From Brevinematales bacterium (GTDB lineage Bacteria; Spirochaetota; Brevinematia; Brevinematales; Thermospiraceae), in the NCBI GenBank assembly GCA_026417555.1, contig JAOADA010000003.1:210814-274813 (forward strand): 64,000 nucleotides of DNA. The letters are read 5' to 3'. This document shows, piece by piece, positions 58,511 through 64,000 of this stretch. Below the pieces are notes generated by a model, which was given only the letters and a program-made list of their open reading frames with translations, made no database searches and was not told where the DNA came from. The position numbers were made by a program, and so were the translations under genes. Positions within the stretch are counted from its first letter, which is position 1; each line of letters begins with the position of its first letter.

Positions 58511-59664
58511 AAATAAGTGACCTTGGTATTGACATTGAAGGTCTCAAAACCCCCGTCTTTCTTGTGGACGAAGCAAAACTAAGAGAGAACGTACGGATTC
58601 TCAAACAGGTGATTGACGCCACAGGATGTCGGATTATTCTTGCTCTGAAGGCATTTTCCACCTATGTGACATTTCCCATCCTGAAAGAAACTCTCCACGG
58701 GACGTGCGCCAGCTCTCCTGATGAGGCCCGTCTTGGGAGAGAGGCCTTTGGCAAAGAGGTCCACGTCTATGGAGCCGCCTACAGTGACGATGATTTTCGT
58801 CTCCTTCTTCGATACGCTGATCATATTGATTTTAACTCCTTTGGGCAATGGGAATATTTTCGTCCCCTGGCCATTCAAACAAAGAAAAAAAAACCAATCC
58901 ACTTTGGAATTCGGGTAAATCCCGAGCATTCTGAAGCTCCAGTTCCTATGTATGACCCTGCCGCTCCCTTTTCTCGGTTAGGAGTAGTGAAAAGCCAATT
59001 TCGAGAGGATCTTCTTGAGGGGATCAGTTATCTTCATTTTCATACCCTCTGCCAGAAAAACGCCGATGCCTTAGTCAGAACCCTTCATGCCTTCGAGGAG
59101 AAATTCAAGGAGTTTATCCCTCGGATGACATATATCAACTTCGGCGGGGGACATCACATCACAAGAGAAGATTATAATATTCCTCTCCTCTGTCAAACGA
59201 TAAATGATTTCAAGGCAAGATATGGTGTTCAGGTCTACCTTGAACCAGGAGAAGCTGTGGCTCTCAATGCAGGTTACCTCGTGGCAACTGTTTTGGACAT
59301 TATTCACAACGGCATGGATATAGCTATTCTCGATACGTCTGCGGCTACCCATATGCCAGATGTATTAGAAATGCCCTATCGGCCACACATCCTTGAGAGT
59401 GGACTCCCTCATGAAAAAACCTACACCTACCGGATTGGGGGCATCAGTTGCCTTGCCGGGGATGTGATAGGAGATTATTCGTTTGACACACCCCTCAAAA
59501 GGGGGGATAAACTTGTCTTCACCGATATGGCTATCTACTCCATGGTCAAAACAAACACCTTCAATGGAATCAGACTGCCCGATATTGCCATCATGGACAG
59601 TGAAAAGGGTTGGGTAAGGATCCACAAGCGTTTTGGATACCACGATTTCAAGAGAAGGCTTTAG
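58489..59664 (+). CDS. nspC: Carboxynorspermidine/carboxyspermidine decarboxylase
   Basis: NspC is a PLP enzyme of the alanine-racemase fold that removes CO2 from carboxy(nor)spermidine to give the triamine. The 391 residues include LKTPVFLVDEAKLRENVRIL, the PLP lysine in ILALKAFSTY, HFHTLCQKNADALVRTLHAF, INFGGGHHITREDYN, VYLEPGEAVALNAGYLV and CLAGDVIGDY. The ATG lies 22 bases inside the preceding gene, so translation is probably coupled; the ribosome site is weak. No clear terminator follows. Confidence 0.94.
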   Translation: MARKHVLKISDLGIDIEGLKTPVFLVDEAKLRENVRILKQVIDATGCRIILALKAFSTYVTFPILKETLHGTCASSPDEARLGREAFGKEVHVYGAAYSDDDFRLLLRYADHIDFNSFGQWEYFRPLAIQTKKKKPIHFGIRVNPEHSEAPVPMYDPAAPFSRLGVVKSQFREDLLEGISYLHFHTLCQKNADALVRTLHAFEEKFKEFIPRMTYINFGGGHHITREDYNIPLLCQTINDFKARYGVQVYLEPGEAVALNAGYLVATVLDIIHNGMDIAILDTSAATHMPDVLEMPYRPHILESGLPHEKTYTYRIGGISCLAGDVIGDYSFDTPLKRGDKLVFTDMAIYSMVKTNTFNGIRLPDIAIMDSEKGWVRIHKRFGYHDFKRRL

Positions 59665-59848
59665 TTCCACTCCTGGGGAGCAAAGAAATATTGTTCTTCA
59701 GCAACAAAAAAAGACCGAGATCTTTTCTCCTTTCCTTCTTTTTGGAATGCTTTTTTCTTTCTTTTCAGGGGAGTATCCTTCCCATGACAGACAAGATGTG
59801 TGACCTTCTTCAGCCAAAAAAACGAGTGAGGGGTGAGGAAAGGGGGTG

Positions 59849-59867
59849 GCTCTAACGATGTTTCAGC
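59849..59867 (+). repeat. Dispersed 19-base repeat, copy B (two mismatches)
   Basis: GCTCTAACGATGTTTCAGC differs from the consensus at positions 4 and 6. Confidence 0.65.
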
Positions 59868-60117
59868 AAGGAAAAGGCAACTACCTCTACCCGCCCCCTG
59901 GTAACCCCCTGATCATGTCAGGAGAAAAAGGGGAAAATGATCTTTTCAAGAGAAATGAAAACCCCATACTATTTCGAGAAACACGAATTTCTTTTGTTTT
60001 CTCTTTCGTTCAAAAGGGACGAAGAGGCAAAAATCTTTTGTTTCTTTTTAAAAAATTCTTCCAAGTAAAAAGGCAAGGCCTTATAAATACCTTGGGTAAT
60101 GGACTTAAAATATTTTA

Positions 60118-60136
60118 GCTATCACGATGTTTCAGC
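60118..60136 (+). repeat. Dispersed 19-base repeat, copy C (exact)
   Basis: It is identical to copy A and preceded by an A/T-rich tract (TTAAAATATTTTA). Confidence 0.8.
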
Positions 60137-60453
60137 AAAGAAGATAAATCTTTGAAATAATGATGGCAAACCAAAAAGGTTACACGTGTTACTTTTTCTT
60201 CATTCTGTCTTTTTTCATCTCCTTTTTTAACAACCAGCAAAGACAGCCTCTCAGAATAAAAAAAGAAGCACAAAACCCATGAATATGCTTACGCCAAAAG
60301 TTTGAAGATACAAAAATCCGCTTTGTAAACGTCCCCCTCTCACCTTGTCCTCATACAAAGAGAATTTTCATAACCAGAAAAACTTCCCGCCCCCTCTTCT
60401 CCATAAAAAAGAAAAAAAGAAAACCAAAAAGAGAAGTGGATCCCAGCCGGTAT

Positions 60454-60472
60454 GCTGAAACATCGTGATAGC
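60454..60472 (-). repeat. Dispersed 19-base repeat, copy D (exact, inverted)
   Basis: The minus strand reads the exact consensus. It is inverted relative to copy C, 317 bases away. Confidence 0.8.
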
Positions 60473-60561
60473 TTGAGAAAACACATTCCCCTCTCCTCAC
60501 CATGGCCTTCAAAAAAAAGAGCAAGAGCAACTCTGCGAGCAATTTCTCCGATCCTTGTTTA

Positions 60562-60590
60562 TTGCTTTTTTTGCTCTTTTAGCTTACAAT
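60562..60590 (+). promoter_or_regulatory. cdaA-cdaR-ligase promoter
   Basis: TTGCTT and TACAAT are 17 bp apart, 32 bases before the ATG at 60623. Confidence 0.6.
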
Positions 60591-60622
60591 AAAGGCAGGA
60601 GAAAATAAAAAACGGGGTGTGT

Positions 60623-61360
60623 ATGACGTGGCTTACCTGGGCAACTTCGGTGATAGACATCATCCTTGTGGCAGCTATTCTCTATTTCTTGTATACCATT
60701 TTCCGGGATACCAATTCCATGAACATTGTGAAAGGATTTCTTGTTGTTCTGGCCGTCTATATCATGGCAGATTTTTTACAACTTTCCACTCTTGCGTGGG
60801 TTCTCCGTTATATTGTAGGAAATTTTGTCATTCTCGCTGTGGTCCTTTTCCAGCCTGAAATTCGACGGGTGTTTTCTCAAGTAGGACAGGGGGGATCCGT
60901 TTTTCACAAACAGTATTCCAATGTGGTGGAGGAACTCGCCGAAGCGGTCTATGAAATGGCAAGACAAAACATGGGGGCTCTCATCCTTATTGAACGGAAT
61001 GTAGGACTACGGCATTTGATGGAGGATGCCCTCCCTCTCGACGCAAGACTCTCCAAGGAGATGCTTTTCTCGATCTTTTACAAGGGGAGTATCCTCCACG
61101 ATGGAGCCGTTGTCATCCAGGGAGATAGGATCTTGGCAGCAAGGGTTATCATCCCTGCCGTCAAGATTGACGCCATTAAAACAAAAAAGTTTAAATACGG
61201 CACAAGACACCTTGCGGGTATTGCCATCACAAGTGAATGTGATGCCCTTGCCCTTATTGTCTCCGAGGAAAAAGGGACTGTTTCTCTTGCCATGGAAGGG
61301 CATCTTGCTTTTAACCTCGAATATGAGAACCTTAAAAGGAAGCTTTATGAACTTCTTTAA
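60623..61360 (+). CDS. cdaA: Membrane diadenylate cyclase CdaA
   Basis: CdaA condenses two ATP to c-di-AMP, which controls osmolyte and potassium balance and wall homeostasis. The 245-residue protein has three N-terminal spans, the family mark VVLFQPEIRRVFSQVG, and a DAC domain with the catalytic motif LHDGAVVI (Asp160-Gly-Ala) and GTRHLAG (193-199). The last residue of the usual RHR motif is Leu here, which is unusual. The ATG at 60623 is preferred to a GTG six bases earlier. CdaR follows with a 14-base overlap, the normal pairing. Confidence 0.93.
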   Translation: MTWLTWATSVIDIILVAAILYFLYTIFRDTNSMNIVKGFLVVLAVYIMADFLQLSTLAWVLRYIVGNFVILAVVLFQPEIRRVFSQVGQGGSVFHKQYSNVVEELAEAVYEMARQNMGALILIERNVGLRHLMEDALPLDARLSKEMLFSIFYKGSILHDGAVVIQGDRILAARVIIPAVKIDAIKTKKFKYGTRHLAGIAITSECDALALIVSEEKGTVSLAMEGHLAFNLEYENLKRKLYELL

Positions 61361-62048
61361 CCCATTTTCCCTCACCTTTTGGAAAAATCTTTTCACCAAA
61401 GACTGGCAAGCCAAAGTAGGAAGCCTTGTGGTTGCCCTCCTTTTGTGGTGGTTTGTCTATTCCCAAACTAGTGTCCAGAGAGCATTTTATATTCCCGTGC
61501 AATACATTAACCTTGCCCCTCAGCTTGTTATCCTCAAAACTAACGATATGATGGTGAGAGTTACCATCCAGGGACGCAAGGACCGTGTGATGCCCCTTAA
61601 GAACCACCAAATTCGTGTTTTCGTTGACCTCAGTAGTGCTTCCCCTGGTTGGAACACCAACCAGATTCAAATGACCACCACAGAACTTGATCCCACTATG
61701 TCCGTGAATCTAGAAAAGACTACCACAATACTCTTCGTTGATACGCTTGAAGTCACAAGCCTCCCTGTAGTTCCCAAGATCATAGACTCTCTCGAAAAAG
61801 GATACGAAATAGAAGCTATAGAGTTGCGACCTTCTTCGATTATCCTCAAGGGACCTTCTACTCTTCTCAGTAATCTCCAATTTGTGGAAACGGTTCCTCT
61901 TTCTCTTAAAGGAGTCAGTAACTCCTTGAGTACCAATGTTGGTCTTCTTCTCCCCAATGGTGTCAGTGCGTTGGACATCCCAACCAATCTTTTAGTCATT
62001 CGGGTGAGGCCAATCGTATCCCACTCGTCTCCCTCGGAGGAAAGATGA
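61347..62048 (+). CDS. cdaR: CdaA regulator CdaR (YbbR domains)
   Basis: CdaR proteins bind CdaA through an N-terminal span and tune its activity from outside the membrane. The 233-residue protein has one span (VGSLVVALLLWWFVYSQ, about 25-41) followed by at least two YbbR-type repeats (VFYIPVQYINLAPQ-like start, VRVTIQGRKDRVMPLKNHQI and ELRPSSIILKGPSTLLSNLQ). AAGGA precedes the ATG inside the end of cdaA. The last four bases overlap the next gene. Confidence 0.87.
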   Translation: MNFFNPFSLTFWKNLFTKDWQAKVGSLVVALLLWWFVYSQTSVQRAFYIPVQYINLAPQLVILKTNDMMVRVTIQGRKDRVMPLKNHQIRVFVDLSSASPGWNTNQIQMTTTELDPTMSVNLEKTTTILFVDTLEVTSLPVVPKIIDSLEKGYEIEAIELRPSSIILKGPSTLLSNLQFVETVPLSLKGVSNSLSTNVGLLLPNGVSALDIPTNLLVIRVRPIVSHSSPSEER

Positions 62049-63604
62049 AAAAGTATTTCGTTCTTTTTGCTGAAATAGGTCTTGTTATCGTGCTACTGTG
62101 GGCTTTTGGAGCAAAGAAATGGCTGATCTTTGGGCATCCCTTGTCGCTTGGTGCCCCTCTCCCTCCGGGAGAATATCTGGCCATTTTCCCATCCTCTCTT
62201 CCTCAGGAGATCCTTCTCATCAGTAAAACGACAAATACAGTGAAAGTTTCCCCTCAAGAAGGGATGGTTTTTTTCTCCCTTGCAACCAACTCCCTCGTAT
62301 CTTCTCCCGAAAAAGCCCTTGTTTATCCCAAAAAGACATGGTGTGTCCACTCCATGGTTATAGGGGTTGGAATTCTCTGCCTTATCATAGGCTTGTATCT
62401 TTTCAAACACTCCCAGAACCTCCCCTGGCATATGCGGTATTTTCTCTTGGCCTTGGGCTTTGGGTGGTCGGGCACCTTCGCGGTGATTTTTCTTATGCTC
62501 TCGGTTCTCTTTGGTCTTTCCTCTGGGTGGAAAACCTACCGTTTTCGATGGTGCCATCTTTTGGTAGGAGGATTTTTGGGATGGGCCATGATCTCAGGGG
62601 CTCTTTCTCGTTTTCCCCTCAATGGCGTAGGGGCAGGTCTCCTCTTTGCCGTGTATATGTTGGTAGGTTTCTCTTTTCAGGGAGAGACATGGAAAAATCT
62701 CCCATGGAAGCTCATAGGAAAATCTCTTCTCCTTGCTTTTGTCACGGCGGGCATCGTGGGACTGTTTCAGCAGTGGTATATCAAACAAGGGATTGGAATC
62801 TGGGCAAGCACCTCTTGGGCACTCTTGTGGCCCTACCACCAGCAAGAGCTTGTCTCGCTTTTTGAGTGGGCTGCACGGGGAGGATACTGGTTAGGGCTCA
62901 TGATTCCTGTTTTGTTCACCGTCTTTCTACAAGAGACAGAGAGAAGAAACAAAATCCTTTGGGGAAGTGGGGTTATCCTGGGGCTTTTCCTCCTCATGTT
63001 TACTCAATCGAGAGGGGGGTTTGTTCTTGCTTTTGTAGGAATGTTCTCGCAACTCCTTTTTTTGAGAAAAGGGTATCTTGCCCTTTTTCTTCTTCTCTTG
63101 CCCCTTGGGCTTTTTGTCGTGGCTCCAGACTCCAAGTGGGCACAGAGCCTCAAAAATCCTTTCTCATTTCATACCAATATCCAGCGACTTCATCAGCTGC
63201 GGGCAGGAATAGACTTTTGGAAAGGTGCGAATCCTCTCACGGGGATCGGACTCATGAATTTTCGGGAATACTATTATGAGAAACGCCATACTTATGATAT
63301 TTATTCTATGGCGGATTATCTTCACCAGGGGTATTTTGCCATCCTTCTGGAAACGGGAATCATAGGGTGGATACTTTTGTATGGGTTTTTGTTTTCTGTG
63401 TGGCTCAAGGTGTTTCTCTCTCTTTTGAAAAAAAAGCATTCCTCCTTTTCGCTTGTGTGGGGCATCCTTAATGGGATGTGGGTAACTCTCGTCTTTGATG
63501 CGATGCTTTTGTATGCTTTTTACCTTGGAATGTGGGTATGGATGTGGATAGGCGTGGGAACTCGCCTCATTGAAGAAGAAACGGTGAAAGGACAATCAAT
63601 CTAA
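62045..63604 (+). CDS. O-antigen ligase (Wzy_C/WaaL)-like membrane protein
   Basis: This 519-residue protein has about twelve hydrophobic spans. It carries the Wzy_C-type features: MFTQSRGGFVLAFVG, then the periplasmic loop with NPLTGIGLMNFREYY, and YLHQGYFAILLETGIIGWIL with the histidine seen in WaaL ligases. Such enzymes transfer lipid-linked glycans to lipid A core or to other acceptors. An N-terminal loop of about 80 residues outside the first span is an addition to the core fold. It overlaps cdaR by four bases (ATGA), so c-di-AMP genes and a surface-glycan gene share one transcript. The acceptor is unknown. Confidence 0.8.
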   Translation: MKKYFVLFAEIGLVIVLLWAFGAKKWLIFGHPLSLGAPLPPGEYLAIFPSSLPQEILLISKTTNTVKVSPQEGMVFFSLATNSLVSSPEKALVYPKKTWCVHSMVIGVGILCLIIGLYLFKHSQNLPWHMRYFLLALGFGWSGTFAVIFLMLSVLFGLSSGWKTYRFRWCHLLVGGFLGWAMISGALSRFPLNGVGAGLLFAVYMLVGFSFQGETWKNLPWKLIGKSLLLAFVTAGIVGLFQQWYIKQGIGIWASTSWALLWPYHQQELVSLFEWAARGGYWLGLMIPVLFTVFLQETERRNKILWGSGVILGLFLLMFTQSRGGFVLAFVGMFSQLLFLRKGYLALFLLLLPLGLFVVAPDSKWAQSLKNPFSFHTNIQRLHQLRAGIDFWKGANPLTGIGLMNFREYYYEKRHTYDIYSMADYLHQGYFAILLETGIIGWILLYGFLFSVWLKVFLSLLKKKHSSFSLVWGILNGMWVTLVFDAMLLYAFYLGMWVWMWIGVGTRLIEEETVKGQSI

Positions 63605-63980
63605 AGACAAATCCCCCTGGCCACAACTCACCACCGGAGAAAAGTGAAACGCCTCTGTATGCCCTCTTTCACAAGGTCATGCTGTGTGTCTTTTGTTCCA
63701 AACGTCTCTCCCTATGTTCGAAACACTTGCCTACGTACGAAAATCGTATATCCCCTCATTTTGATTGCCTGTTCTTTTTTTCAACCCCAGGATAATATCC
63801 AAGCCCATGGCTGTTTGTTGCTGATTTCGTGAATATGAGAAAAAAAAATCTTTTATGGCTTTCCACAATTTTTCTTCCTCTATGGTTTTTCAAAGGCCGT
63901 CATACCACAGAAGATGCCCATGCCTTTTTCCATGGGAGAACACATTCAAGGACGCTGGACACGGTCTTTCTAAAAAGCAT
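63605..63980. other. Spacer downstream of the ligase gene, no secure gene
   Basis: About 375 bases contain no reading frame with convincing support. The best candidate is a 50-codon frame at 63835-63987 with a hydrophobic start (MRKKNLLWLSTIFLPLWFF), but it lacks a ribosome site and ends inside repeat E. Confidence 0.5.
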
Positions 63981-63987
63981 GCTATGA
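63835..63987 (+). CDS. Possible small hydrophobic-leader peptide (doubtful)
   Basis: A 50-residue frame with a basic-hydrophobic start resembling a signal peptide, then a polar tail (HTTEDAHAFFHGRTHSR). No ribosome site or family match is visible, and its stop codon falls within the dispersed repeat. It may be chance. Confidence 0.12.
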   Translation: MRKKNLLWLSTIFLPLWFFKGRHTTEDAHAFFHGRTHSRTLDTVFLKSML

Positions 63988-63999
63988 CGTTGTTTCAGC
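63981..63999 (+). repeat. Dispersed 19-base repeat, copy E (two mismatches)
   Basis: GCTATGACGTTGTTTCAGC differs from the consensus at positions 6 and 10. It ends one base before the window edge, so whether more copies follow cannot be seen. Confidence 0.65.
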
Positions 64000-64000
64000 T

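Larger units (their letters stand above)
59665..60561. other. Long non-coding spacer with three copies of the 19-base repeat
   Basis: About 900 bases lie between nspC and the cdaA promoter. The possible reading frames are short and lack ribosome sites or a recognisable product. The plus strand is A-rich and contains repeats B, C (forward) and D (reverse). A weak TTCC/GGAA hairpin followed by T residues near 59730-59755 could end the nspC transcript. I see no tmRNA, RNase P RNA, SRP RNA or CRISPR array, but a small RNA cannot be excluded. Confidence 0.6.

Noticed and set aside
63835..63987. Small secreted peptide gene
   Set aside because: It has no ribosome site, promoter or family match and its stop is inside a repeat; listed only with very low confidence.
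54982..63999. CRISPR array made of the 19-base repeats
   Set aside because: Copies are hundreds to thousands of bases apart, in both orientations, with no regular spacers and no cas genes.

Overview
The window looks like a chromosomal segment of a Gram-negative, LPS-making bacterium. I infer a member or relative of the Spirochaetota, possibly a thermophilic Brevinematia-like lineage. Reasons: lpxA/lpxB, an M23 peptidase next to a bactofilin, the order tRNA-Thr/rpmG/tRNA-Trp/secE/nusG/rplKAJL/rpoBC, a XylFGH importer, SpoIIE-type phosphatases with a STAS protein, and c-di-GMP and c-di-AMP enzymes. The rank is uncertain because no 16S gene is present, and RpoB has the usual rifampicin-sensitive residues, unlike what is reported for several spirochaetes. 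Base composition is moderate and even. No prophage, transposase or CRISPR array is visible. Promoters with good TTGACA/TATAAT hexamers 16-18 bp apart stand before most operons.

Layout. 1-3.9 kb (minus): an envelope operon M23 peptidase, bactofilin, STAS protein, lpxA, lpxB (cut by the window edge). 3.95-4.7 kb (plus): tatD. 4.8-8.3 kb (minus): rpsA, TPR membrane protein, gatC, trmB. 8.5-9.5 kb (plus): a fusion of a sugar-importer-type ABC ATPase with a LuxR DNA-binding domain. 9.5-13.7 kb (minus): glgC, a Cache-HAMP-SpoIIE phosphatase, D-lyxose isomerase. 13.8-17.9 kb (minus): xylFGH with its own promoter, an internal stabilising hairpin and a terminator. 18.1-21.1 kb (plus): Gfo/Idh/MocA oxidoreductase, GH13 glycosidase, GNAT acetyltransferase. 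21.3-32.4 kb (minus): the ribosomal protein/RNA polymerase operon with two tRNAs. 32.6-37 kb: a diguanylate cyclase, then a small TM1266-like protein with a sigma-like and an anti-sigma-like protein, then a CBS-SpoIIE phosphatase. 37-43 kb: clpB (plus), mutS and accB (minus).

43-54.8 kb (plus) is an envelope and surface region: a membrane GGDEF-EAL protein, a second M23 peptidase, a 928-residue metallopeptidase/beta-propeller/Omp85-barrel fusion, tRNA-Gly on the other strand, and an 1882-residue protein with the hallmarks of SprA, the outer-membrane translocon of the type IX secretion system. 55.3-59.7 kb (plus): a polyamine operon of arginine decarboxylase, carboxynorspermidine synthase and carboxynorspermidine decarboxylase. 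60.6-63.6 kb (plus): cdaA, cdaR and an O-antigen-ligase-like membrane protein, overlapping in series.

The points most worth a second look are the SprA-like protein and the nearby peptidase-barrel fusion, the ABC-LuxR fusion, the sigma/anti-sigma module, and a 19-base motif, GCTATCACGATGTTTCAGC. The motif occurs three times exactly and twice with two changes, only in the intergenic spaces of the last 9 kb.
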